Source of the DNA: Labilithrix sp.
GTDB taxonomy: Bacteria > Myxococcota > Polyangia > Polyangiales > Polyangiaceae
Assembly: GCA_028287035.1 (NCBI GenBank)
Contig: JAQBQL010000071.1
Location: 1 to 26,000 of the forward strand
DNA length: 26,000 bases
Direction of reading: 5' to 3'
The translations under genes and the position numbers were made by a program. The notes beneath the pieces are model-generated. The model made no database searches. It was not told where the DNA came from and was given only the letters and a program-made list of their open reading frames with translations. The stretch's first letter is position 1, and each line of letters starts with the position of its first letter. Shown here piece by piece: positions 8,426 to 14,994 of the stretch.

Positions 8426-9928
8426 GTGACTCCGTCACGCGTGCACGGCCCGTATGCGCTCTACGACGCCCTGCAGGCGCTCGGGTCGGGCGCGGCCGCC
8501 TCGGTGCACCTCGGCGTGGCCCGCGGAGCGACGACGTTGCCGGTCGCGATCAAGCGCCTTCATGCCGGGCAGGCGCGTCAGCCGGCAGCGGTCGCGCGCC
8601 TCCTCGACGAGGTGCGCCTCACGAAGAACATCGTGCATCCCAACGTGGTGCGCACGATCGACTTCGTGTCGGACGGCGAGGAGATGCTCGCCATCATGGA
8701 GTACGTGCACGGCGAGCCGCTGTCGCGCCTCCTCGGGGACGCGTCCGAGCACCGGCAGCCCATCCCCGTGCCGATCGCGGCGCGCATCGCCATCGACGTG
8801 CTCTGCGGTCTCGCCGCCGCGCACCAGGCGACCGACGCGGAGGGCCGCCCGCTCCTCCTCGTGCACCGCGACGTCACGCCCGAGAACATCCTGGTCGGTG
8901 CCGACGGGATGGCCCGCCTCATGGACTTCGGGGTCGCCAAGGCCGAGGGCCGCCTCCACGCGACGCACGACGGCGGCGTCCGCGGCAAGCTCGCGTACCT
9001 CGCGCCCGAGCAGATCGGCGGCGAGGTCTCGCCGCGCACCGACCTCTATGCGGTCGGCCTCGTGCTCTGGGAGATGCTCGTCGGCGTTCGCGCGATCACC
9101 GGCGAGAACGAGGGCGAGCTGCTCGTGCGCGCGCTCGATCCGCACGTGCCGCCGGCGAGCCATGCGCGCCCCGACGTTCCCCCGCTGCTCGACGCCGCCA
9201 TCGCGCGCGCGCTCGCCAAGGAGCCCGAGCACCGGTTCGCGAGCGCCACCGAGCAGGCCGAGGCCTTCCAGCGCGCGGCCGTGCTCGTCGCGAACGCCGA
9301 GGACGTGAGCGCCTGGGTCGGCGTTCATGGCGGAGCGCGCCTCGCGCTGCGGGCCGAGAACGTCAATGCGATGCTCGCCGCCGAGCACGGGGCGATCGCC
9401 CACGGGGCGCTCCTTGCCACCGCGCCCCCGGGCAGCTCGGTGGGCCGGCTGGTCGTGCCGGACGGCGCGTTCGATCCCGCGGCGTCCTATCCTTCGTACG
9501 GCGGCGCGCCGCTGCCCGCCGAGATCGAGGAAGAGGCGGAGCGCCCCGCGCTGCTCGGCCTCGCGATGATGGTGGCGGCGGCCCTGCTCGTCCTCGGGCT
9601 CGGCCTCATGTGGCGCGCGCGGAGCGAGCCGGCGCCGCCCACGGAGGCGGAGCTCGGCGCGATGCCCGCGCCCCTCGTGACGACGGTGACGACGGCCGTC
9701 GTCGCCGCGCCTACCGCGACGATCCCCGACGCCATCCCCGCGAGCGCGCTGCCCGCCGCGGAGCCGACCGGCGTCTCGCTCGTCGCCGCGCCGACCGGGG
9801 CGAGGCGGCCCGGCAACGCGGGGAGCGTCCCGACGACCAAGCGCGCCACGGCGCGGGCGAGCTGCGACCCTCCGTGGACGCTCGATGCGAACGGGATCCG
9901 CCGCTACGACCCGGCCTGCGTGAAATGA
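8426..9928 (+). CDS. Transmembrane Ser/Thr protein kinase (Hanks type)
   Basis: This 500-aa protein has an N-terminal cytoplasmic kinase domain (about 8-285) with all key motifs: Gly-rich loop LGSGAAASVHLG, Lys43 in VAIK, HRDVTPEN with catalytic Asp149 and Asn154, DFGVAK with Asp167, and LAPEQ. A juxtamembrane region follows. One transmembrane helix (about 376-396, LLGLAMMVAAALLVLGLGLMW) leads to an extracytoplasmic tail rich in Ala/Pro/Thr that ends in a small Cys-bracketed motif (CDPPWTLDANG, Cys480 to Cys498). I recall similar C-terminal motifs on other myxobacterial kinases, but cannot search here. The stop overlaps the next gene's ATG (ATGA), so the two are translationally coupled and the tail may work with that envelope protein. 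Likely outputs include the adjacent FHA regulator. Start is GTG 8426. Confidence 0.96.
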   Translation: MTPSRVHGPYALYDALQALGSGAAASVHLGVARGATTLPVAIKRLHAGQARQPAAVARLLDEVRLTKNIVHPNVVRTIDFVSDGEEMLAIMEYVHGEPLSRLLGDASEHRQPIPVPIAARIAIDVLCGLAAAHQATDAEGRPLLLVHRDVTPENILVGADGMARLMDFGVAKAEGRLHATHDGGVRGKLAYLAPEQIGGEVSPRTDLYAVGLVLWEMLVGVRAITGENEGELLVRALDPHVPPASHARPDVPPLLDAAIARALAKEPEHRFASATEQAEAFQRAAVLVANAEDVSAWVGVHGGARLALRAENVNAMLAAEHGAIAHGALLATAPPGSSVGRLVVPDGAFDPAASYPSYGGAPLPAEIEEEAERPALLGLAMMVAAALLVLGLGLMWRARSEPAPPTEAELGAMPAPLVTTVTTAVVAAPTATIPDAIPASALPAAEPTGVSLVAAPTGARRPGNAGSVPTTKRATARASCDPPWTLDANGIRRYDPACVK

Positions 9929-10758
9929 CGGGCGCCGGTCTCCGGTACGTGACGCGCGGCGCGGTGGCGATCGGGCTCCTCGTGACCCTGCCCGGCCGGG
10001 CGCACGCCGCGCCGACGCCGGCCACCAAGAAGCAGTGCATCGCCGCGGCCGAGAGCGCGCAGCAGCTCCGCGTGTCCGGCCACCTCCTCGACGCCCGGAA
10101 GGCCCTCGGCCAGTGCACCGCCGCGGCGTGCCCGGCCGTGGTCCGTCACGACTGCGGCGTCTGGCTCGAGGAGATCGACGCGGCCCTGCCGACCGTCGCC
10201 GTGAAGCTCGAGGACGACGGCGGCGACGTCCTCGCGGGCCGCGTGCTCGTCGATGGCGAGGTGCTCGCGCGCGGCGACGGTCGCGCGCTCCCCCTCGATC
10301 CGGGGCCCCATCGCTTCGTCTGGGCGCGGAGCGGCGGCGACGTGGAGCAGGAGCTCGTGCTGCGTGAAGGCGAGCGAAACCGCGTCGTCGTCCTGCGCGC
10401 GAGCGGCTCCGCGCCTCGCCCCGAGGTCGGCCCGCCGCCCGCCGACCACCACGCGCACCTCGGTCCGCTCCCCATCGTGGTGGGCGGCGCGGGCGTGGCG
10501 CTCGGCGTGGTGGCCGGCGTGCTCTGGGGCATAGGCCTCAACGACCGCGCGAACATGGTCACCGGGTGCGCCCGTACGCATGGCTGCACCGAGGACGAGG
10601 TGAGCGCGTCGCACGCGAAGCTCGTCGCGGGCGACGTGCTGATGGGCGCGGGCGTCGTGGCCGTCGCGGCGGCGGTGGTCCTCTACCTCACGCGCGATCA
10701 CGGGAGCCCGCCTGCCCCCGCCGGACCGGTGGGGATGCTGCCGGGGCTCGTCTTCTAG
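9925..10758 (+). CDS. Secreted/membrane PEGA-like protein coupled to the kinase
   Basis: This 277-aa protein starts at ATG 9925, overlapping the kinase stop by four bases. It has a signal peptide (cleavage near AHA-AP, residue 28), a short Cys-containing helical region (Cys38, 64, 69, 77), and a beta-rich segment (about 90-158) ending in LDPGPHRFVW and an ELVLREGERN stretch that resembles PEGA-type carrier repeats. Two hydrophobic helices (about 180-204 and 234-256) flank a loop with GCARTHGC (Cys215 and Cys221). This layout, short repeats plus a C-terminal helix pair around a Cys loop, is familiar from myxobacterial proteins next to kinases. I infer that it is an envelope partner or sensor for the kinase. 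Its TAG stop shares the palindrome CTAG with the stop of the convergent gene. Confidence 0.85.
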   Translation: MTGAGLRYVTRGAVAIGLLVTLPGRAHAAPTPATKKQCIAAAESAQQLRVSGHLLDARKALGQCTAAACPAVVRHDCGVWLEEIDAALPTVAVKLEDDGGDVLAGRVLVDGEVLARGDGRALPLDPGPHRFVWARSGGDVEQELVLREGERNRVVVLRASGSAPRPEVGPPPADHHAHLGPLPIVVGGAGVALGVVAGVLWGIGLNDRANMVTGCARTHGCTEDEVSASHAKLVAGDVLMGAGVVAVAAAVVLYLTRDHGSPPAPAGPVGMLPGLVF

Positions 10759-11168
10759 ACGCGCTCGGCGTCGAGGTCCGCCCAGATCTCGCCCGAGCCG
10801 CCGTCGATGGTGATCTGGTCGCCCTTCGACAGGACGAGATCGGTCTGCTCGCCGCGCGCCACGTCACGCCAGATGGACAGCTGGTTCTTCACGTAATCGA
10901 CGCGCATCGGCGCGCAGCTCGCGATGCACGGCTTGCCGAGCGTGCGCGCGACGATCGCCGCGTCGCCGGTGATGCCCCCGCGCGTCGTGACGATGCCGGC
11001 GCTCGCGCGCATCCCGGGCACGTCCTCGGCGGTCGTCTCGATGCGGACGAAGATGACGCTCTGACCCGCCTCGGCGAGGGCCACCGCCTCCTCGGAGCGG
11101 AACACGATGGCGCCCGTGGCCGTCCCCGGGCTCGCGCCCATCCCCTTTGCGAGCAGCGTCCGCGGCAT
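10755..11168 (-). CDS. Stand-alone PEP-utiliser swivel domain with Asp in place of the phosphohistidine
   Basis: This 137-aa protein is only the mobile phosphohistidine (swivel) domain of the pyruvate phosphate dikinase/PEP synthase family: GMGASPGTATGAIVF at the start, VRIETTAEDVPGM in the middle, then TTRGGITGDAAIVARTLGKPC. In active enzymes the last motif is GGMTSHAAVVAR and the His carries phosphate. Here the position is Asp (codon GAC, clearly read). Neither the ATP-grasp nor the TIM-barrel PEP domain is present. It cannot act as a normal dikinase; a regulatory, binding or partner-domain role is possible. The start ATG 11168 lies 4 bp after the stop of the membrane zinc-ribbon gene, which suggests tight co-translation. 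I rejected an in-frame upstream codon at 11225 because it adds an Arg-rich stretch inside the neighbour. Confidence 0.88.
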   Translation of the reverse strand: MPRTLLAKGMGASPGTATGAIVFRSEEAVALAEAGQSVIFVRIETTAEDVPGMRASAGIVTTRGGITGDAAIVARTLGKPCIASCAPMRVDYVKNQLSIWRDVARGEQTDLVLSKGDQITIDGGSGEIWADLDAERV

Positions 11169-11172
11169 CGGG

Positions 11173-12042
11173 TCAGCTCTCCTCGCTCGCCGGCGCGCGC
11201 TCGCTGTCGACCTCGTCGTCCCCATCCTCGTCGTCGTTCTCGTCCTGGCCGAGGGAGGTGCGAAGGTGCGCCAGCGACGCGCCGCACTTGCACTTCTTCG
11301 GCACCGAGCGCTTGAAGTAGACGCGCTCGCAGCGAGTGCAGATGCGCGCGTCCGGCTCGTACGAGATGAGCTTTCCGGTGATCGCGTCCTTCTTGCCGAC
11401 GACCTGCAGCGGCTCGAGCTCCACGATCATGCCCGCGGTCGGGGCCGCGCCTGGCAGCCCCTCGAGCACGTTGTCGGTGATGTCGACCGCCTTCGGGATG
11501 CGCGCGAGCGCCTCCTTCAGGATCCACCCGGCCGCCTCGGGATGCGCCTTCGCGGGCACCTTGAAGATCCACGCCGCGCCCGCCTCGTCCGTGCCGGTGA
11601 GGACGAGCGCGTGGGTGCCCGCCTCCCACACGATCTGCGTGATGCCCCACCAGGGCATGCGACGCACCTCGCCGCGCTCCATGGCGACACCCGGATCTCC
11701 GACGCGGAGCGGCGGCTCGCTGCTCGTGCCGAGCCAGATCGCGATGCCCAGCAAGACGGCCGCGAAGGCGATCATGTAGAGCGGGATCGCCTCCATCCGG
11801 ATCAGGTCGGCGGGGACCGGCGCGCCCTGCGGGTTGGCCGCGCGGAACTCCTCGGCGCCGCGCTTGAAGCCGTCGCTGTAGAGGTACGCCCAGGCGCCTG
11901 CGCCGAGGACCATCGCGCCGAGCCCGCCGAGCGCCCGCACGAGCCACGGGCTGTTCGCGCTGTGGGGCACGAAGCGGCGCTCGCTGCGCTTCGGGCCGCT
12001 GCGCTTCTTCGACGACCTTTTGCGTTCGCTCTTGTCGCTCAT
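11173..12042 (-). CDS. Two-helix membrane protein with C-terminal zinc-ribbon-like motif
   Basis: From ATG 12042 this is 289 residues. A very basic N-terminus (Lys/Arg/Ser-rich, about 1-25) is followed by two transmembrane helices (about 34-54 and 82-104) separated by a short loop. The second half is soluble and probably cytoplasmic, and includes CTRCERVYFKRSVPKKCKCG, giving Cys235, 238, 251 and 253: a CxxC-x12-CxC arrangement that looks like a small zinc ribbon. The C-terminal about 25 residues are strongly acidic (Asp/Glu). I do not recognise the family. A GTG at 12066 could extend it by eight residues, but ATG 12042 begins a natural basic leader. It sits between ruvA and the swivel-domain gene; the 4-bp spacing to the latter suggests the two products work together. 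Confidence 0.8.
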   Translation of the reverse strand: MSDKSERKRSSKKRSGPKRSERRFVPHSANSPWLVRALGGLGAMVLGAGAWAYLYSDGFKRGAEEFRAANPQGAPVPADLIRMEAIPLYMIAFAAVLLGIAIWLGTSSEPPLRVGDPGVAMERGEVRRMPWWGITQIVWEAGTHALVLTGTDEAGAAWIFKVPAKAHPEAAGWILKEALARIPKAVDITDNVLEGLPGAAPTAGMIVELEPLQVVGKKDAITGKLISYEPDARICTRCERVYFKRSVPKKCKCGASLAHLRTSLGQDENDDEDGDDEVDSERAPASEES

Positions 12043-12099
12043 CGGACGTGATCCATGAGCACCCACTACTAGCGCGAAACCGCCGCCCCGTCTCGGCCG

Positions 12100-12729
12100 C
12101 TACTTCTTGGCGAGGATCGCGAGGGCTTCCTTGAGAAGGTCGGCGAGGGTCCCGTCGTCGACGCGGGCGCCGAGCTGCTCGAGCGCGCGATCGGCCTCGG
12201 CCTGGCGGTACCCCATCGTGACGAGCGCGCGGCCGAGCAGCGCGCCGTTGTCGGTGAGCGGAGCGGAGGCCGCGGCCGGCGCCGCCGACGACCCGGCGGG
12301 CGAGCGCGCGCCGGCGCCCTCGAGGAGCGGCAGCTTGTCCTTCAGCTCGAGGAGGAGGCGCTCGGCGGTCTTCTTGCCGATGCCGGAGATCGCCGTGAGC
12401 TTGCCGAGCTCCTTGCGGGCGATCGCGCGGCCGAGATCCGGCGCGGGCAGGGCGCTCAGCACCTGGATGGCCGTCTTCGGGCCGACGCTGCTCACGCCGA
12501 TCAGCGTGCGGAAGGCGACGCGGTCACCGTCGGAGGCGAACCCGAACAGCGAGAAGATGTCCTCGCGCACGTGCGTGTGCACGAACAGCGTGACGCGTCC
12601 GTCCGCGTCGGTGGCGGCGCGGCCGATGGTGCCGAGCGGCACGACGACCTCGTAGCCGACGCCGTTCACGTCGACCACCGCGTTGCCGTCGTCTTCCTGG
12701 GTCACCCGGCCGGTGAGGCGCCCGATCAT
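12100..12729 (-). CDS. ruvA: Holliday junction branch-migration protein RuvA
   Basis: This 209-aa protein has the typical RuvA length and three-domain layout. Residues 1-62 form the OB-fold that begins MIGRLTGRV with VNGVGYEV. Residues about 70-135 carry the two helix-hairpin-helix motifs (LIGVSSVGPKTA and LTAISGIGKKTAERL). An Ala/Ser/Pro linker leads to the RuvB-binding domain III (about 160-209, ALVTMGYRQAEADRAL). RuvA tetramers hold four-way DNA junctions and recruit the RuvB motor in recombinational repair. ruvC and ruvB are not adjacent here; ruvA instead lies between a lipoprotein gene and a membrane-protein gene. A TAGAGT hexamer at 12743-12738 predicts transcription from two bases before the ATG, so ruvA may also have its own leaderless promoter. 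Confidence 0.98.
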   Translation of the reverse strand: MIGRLTGRVTQEDDGNAVVDVNGVGYEVVVPLGTIGRAATDADGRVTLFVHTHVREDIFSLFGFASDGDRVAFRTLIGVSSVGPKTAIQVLSALPAPDLGRAIARKELGKLTAISGIGKKTAERLLLELKDKLPLLEGAGARSPAGSSAAPAAASAPLTDNGALLGRALVTMGYRQAEADRALEQLGARVDDGTLADLLKEALAILAKK

Positions 12730-12737
12730 CGGCGGCT

Positions 12738-12743
12738 ACTCTA
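12738..12743 (-). promoter_or_regulatory. Predicted -10 (TAGAGT) for ruvA
   Basis: TAGAGT on the minus strand predicts a first base near 12731, two before the ruvA ATG (12729). The 23-bp gap to the preceding lipoprotein gene would also allow read-through, so this would be an internal promoter. No clear -35. Confidence 0.45.
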
Positions 12744-12752
12744 CACGAAACG

Positions 12753-13289
12753 TCAGTCGTTCTTCGCGCCCTGAGCGATCCACCGGCGGATGATGTCGCG
12801 GCGGTCGGCGGGCAGGGGCTCGAGCTCGCCCTTCGGCATGAGGCTCTGGCAGGTGCCGCCCGCGCACTGCGCGTCGAACGTGCACTGGCTGCCGTCCATC
12901 TTGTGCATCAGGTAGCTGCTGCCGGGGTCGCCCGGGGTCACGAAGGGCATCGAGGTCAGCTCGTCGCCCTTCACGTTCACGATCGACGCGTACGCCGCGG
13001 CCGGGTCGGCGCCGAGGAAGACGCCGTTCGAGGACCCGCTCTTCGCGCCGTGGCACGTGGAGAAGGCGCAGGAGCTCGCGAACACCGGCATCACGTCGGC
13101 CGTGAAGTGCACGACGGGGCTCTCCGCGTCGAAGCCCGCGGGCGGCGTGTACGCGGTGCAGCCCGACGAGCCCGAAGAGCCGGAAGAGCCCGACGACGAC
13201 CCCGACCCCGGATCGTCCTCCGGGCAGCCGGTGGTGAGCGCCGCGAGCGCGCCGCAGGCAACGAGCAGGAGAAGAGAAGACGAGCGCAT
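12753..13289 (-). CDS. Lipoprotein with cytochrome-c-like domain (CX4CH)
   Basis: From ATG 13289 this is 178 residues: a signal peptide ending in LTTGC (lipid-modified Cys22), a flexible Gly/Ser linker of SGSS-type repeats (about 27-44), then a small domain. The domain contains SSCAFSTCHG (Cys74, Cys79, His80) and ends in MPKGELEPLPADRRD followed by IIRRWIAQGAKND. The ending matches the C-terminal helix common in small c-type cytochromes and planctomycete-type cytochrome-like domains (MP...PL...I..WI..GA). The haem motif would be CX4CH instead of CXXCH, so haem attachment is uncertain. An extra CTFDAQCAGGTC insertion may form a disulphide. I chose the start at 13289 over 13307 because it begins the signal peptide. 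It lies in the run after the DUF2330 gene, possibly with its own TAGAGA promoter. Confidence 0.82.
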   Translation of the reverse strand: MRSSSLLLLVACGALAALTTGCPEDDPGSGSSSGSSGSSGSSGCTAYTPPAGFDAESPVVHFTADVMPVFASSCAFSTCHGAKSGSSNGVFLGADPAAAYASIVNVKGDELTSMPFVTPGDPGSSYLMHKMDGSQCTFDAQCAGGTCQSLMPKGELEPLPADRRDIIRRWIAQGAKND

Positions 13290-13297
13290 GGACGTTC

Positions 13298-13303
13298 TCT
13301 CTA
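13298..13303 (-). promoter_or_regulatory. Predicted -10 (TAGAGA) for the cytochrome-like lipoprotein gene
   Basis: TAGAGA predicts a start near 13291, two bases before the ATG at 13289. The final base is A, not the usual T. Lies in the 46-bp gap after the DUF2330 gene. Confidence 0.35.
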
Positions 13304-13335
13304 GCACCCGCGACGCTGCCGCGGACGGCCCTGCC

Positions 13336-14730
13336 TCAGCCCTTCTTCTTCGCGTTGGCCTTCGCCTTGGCCTTCACGATCGCGAGGGCGAGGAAGCCCG
13401 CGCCGAGGCCCATCCAGGCGGTGCCGGAGCGGGTCGGAGCGGTCGGGGACGTCGAGCACGAGAACGACTCACCGTTCGCGCTGGTGCGTGCGGCCGCCTC
13501 GCTGCGCGGCGCGGTGCCGACCGTGTCGCAGCCGTTGTACACGGGGCACTGCGGCTCGTTCAGCTCCTGCGTCACCTGGCGGATGTTGGAGAGGAGCGAC
13601 TGGTCGGCCGAGGCGGTGACCACGAGATCGGCGTTGAGCGCCGCGTGCGCGAGGTCGGAGCGGAGCCGGGTGATGCGCGCGGTCGAGGCGGGCACGCCGT
13701 AGAAGAGGGTCGCGAGGTCCTCCTCGCGCACCTGCTCGGCGGTCTTCGTGATGTTGCCGTCGGCGTCCTTCACGGGCAGGTAGGAGTCGTTCGCGGAGTC
13801 CGCGCCGCCGTAGCCGAACTTCACGCCGTACTCGACCTGCGACGGGCTCTGGAGCGTGGAGCTCTCGACCTCCCAGCCGCGGCCGGCGGAGGCGAGCGTG
13901 CGCTCGGCGCGGAGCTCGGTGTAGTTGCTCTTCGACTGCGTCCAGTCCCAGGTCAGCTCCTCGGCCTTGATCTGGAAGGTCGGGAAGTTCTGCGCCTCGT
14001 AGCGGCCCTCGCCGACGACCCACAGCGAGATGCCGACCACCGGGCCGGTGCCGGCGGCGACCATGCGGAGCGGGAGCACCGCGTTCGCGCCCTTGGTCGT
14101 GACGCGCACCGGGCGCATGTCCGTGACGTTCTTGCCGGGGATCAGCCTGAGGGCGAGGAAGTCGAAGTGCTCGGCCACGTACTGGTTCACGACCGGCTGC
14201 ACGTCGGCTGGGACGTTGAAGTTGTTCGTCGCGAGCCACGTCTGGAGGGCGTTCGCGTCCGTCGCCTTCAGCTGCACGGTCTCGTAGGGACCGACCGTCT
14301 CCTGCTTGATGATCGTGACGCCGGCATCCGCGACGCCGTCCGACGCGGACGTCGGAGCGCCGCCGAAGCCGCCGCGGTTGCAGGACGGCCCGGCCGGGCA
14401 GTTGAGCGGCGGCGAGACGATCGACGTCTGTGTGAGGCTGTCGAGGGTCTGGAAGACCGCGTTCGAGCTGAGCCCGACGTCGACCGAGCCGGAGATGGGG
14501 AGCACCCAGGCGAAGGAGGAGGGGCTGCCCGAGTACTTGATCTGGTCGTAGAGCGTCGACTGATCCTTGGCGATCGTCAGGATCATCCGGTGGTCGGTGA
14601 CGACCGTCGGGTTCTCGGACGGGGGTGAGAAGCAGCCGCCGCAAGCGCTCGCGTCGCGCTCGAAGGCGCCGAACGCGGAAGCCACCGTCAGCGCGGACAG
14701 GAGAGCAGTGATGGTTGCACGGGATCGCAT
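13336..14730 (-). CDS. DUF2330 family secreted/surface protein
   Basis: This 464-aa protein has a signal peptide ending at ASA, directly followed by CGGCFSPPSE (Cys30 and Cys33), the characteristic start of DUF2330 proteins. The VVTDHRMILTI and SSFAWVLPI segments that follow also fit that family. The biochemical function of DUF2330 is not known to me. More Cys pairs occur later (near residues 110-118 and in the CPVYNGCDT segment). The C-terminus has Cys425, a hydrophobic helix (about 437-452, MGLGAGFLALAIVK) and a Lys-rich tail (KAKAKANAKKKG), a layout that resembles a C-terminal cell-surface sorting signal such as MYXO-CTERM, though not a textbook match. It heads a five-gene minus-strand run and has a near-consensus sigma-54 site just upstream. 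Confidence 0.9.
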   Translation of the reverse strand: MRSRATITALLSALTVASAFGAFERDASACGGCFSPPSENPTVVTDHRMILTIAKDQSTLYDQIKYSGSPSSFAWVLPISGSVDVGLSSNAVFQTLDSLTQTSIVSPPLNCPAGPSCNRGGFGGAPTSASDGVADAGVTIIKQETVGPYETVQLKATDANALQTWLATNNFNVPADVQPVVNQYVAEHFDFLALRLIPGKNVTDMRPVRVTTKGANAVLPLRMVAAGTGPVVGISLWVVGEGRYEAQNFPTFQIKAEELTWDWTQSKSNYTELRAERTLASAGRGWEVESSTLQSPSQVEYGVKFGYGGADSANDSYLPVKDADGNITKTAEQVREEDLATLFYGVPASTARITRLRSDLAHAALNADLVVTASADQSLLSNIRQVTQELNEPQCPVYNGCDTVGTAPRSEAAARTSANGESFSCSTSPTAPTRSGTAWMGLGAGFLALAIVKAKAKANAKKKG

Positions 14731-14744
14731 GATGACCGGCGTAC

Positions 14745-14760
14745 AGCAGGGGTCGTGCCA
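14745..14760 (-). promoter_or_regulatory. Candidate sigma-54 (-24/-12) promoter upstream of the DUF2330 gene
   Basis: The minus strand reads TGGCACGACCCCTGCT, which matches the sigma-54 consensus TGGCACG-N4-TTGCW at 11 of 12 specified positions, with the GG and GC elements correctly spaced. The predicted first base is near 14734, four bases before the ATG at 14730. A promoter of this class would need an enhancer-binding protein and ATP, and could control the whole run down to 10755. Confidence 0.65.
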
Positions 14761-14932
14761 GCGTCATCGAGATCGCTGCCTGCCGCGGAATCACTCCGTA
14801 TTCGCGGGCCGCGCAGCCCGGTGTGCCGGTTGCCCGCCGGATGGCCCGGACGCATCGATCGGGGCCCGGCGCAGGGTGGCACAAGGATCGCCGGCGGGTG
14901 CGAGACCCGGCGCGGGGCTTCGAAACACGAAC

Positions 14933-14958
14933 GGCGCAGCACCCGGGGGTGCAGCGCC
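14933..14958 (-). terminator. Hairpin downstream of the glycosyltransferase gene, possible terminator
   Basis: GGCGCAGCACC and GGTGCAGCGCC form an 11-bp stem with one central mismatch and a four-base CGGG loop. On the minus strand it lies about 37 bases after the glycosyltransferase stop and is followed by a modestly T-rich stretch (GTTCGTGTTTCG). It would separate the module ending at 14995 from the DUF2330 run. The T tract is weak, so it may act with Rho or only protect the 3' end. Confidence 0.45.
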
Positions 14959-14994
14959 GCAAGCATGAAGCTCAAGCTAGGAACGGCGCGAGTT

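Noticed and set aside
8359..9924. Upstream extension of the kinase-partner frame
   Set aside because: It is a second frame of the kinase gene, Arg/Ala-rich. The signal peptide begins at ATG 9925.
13141..13210. Short direct repeats (GAGCCCGAAGAGCC-like units)
   Set aside because: They encode the Gly/Ser linker of the cytochrome-like lipoprotein on the minus strand; no CRISPR or mobile-element character.
13057..14628. A 523-codon plus-strand frame opposite the DUF2330 gene
   Set aside because: Antisense to a protein with a clear signal peptide and family match; composition is shadow-like.
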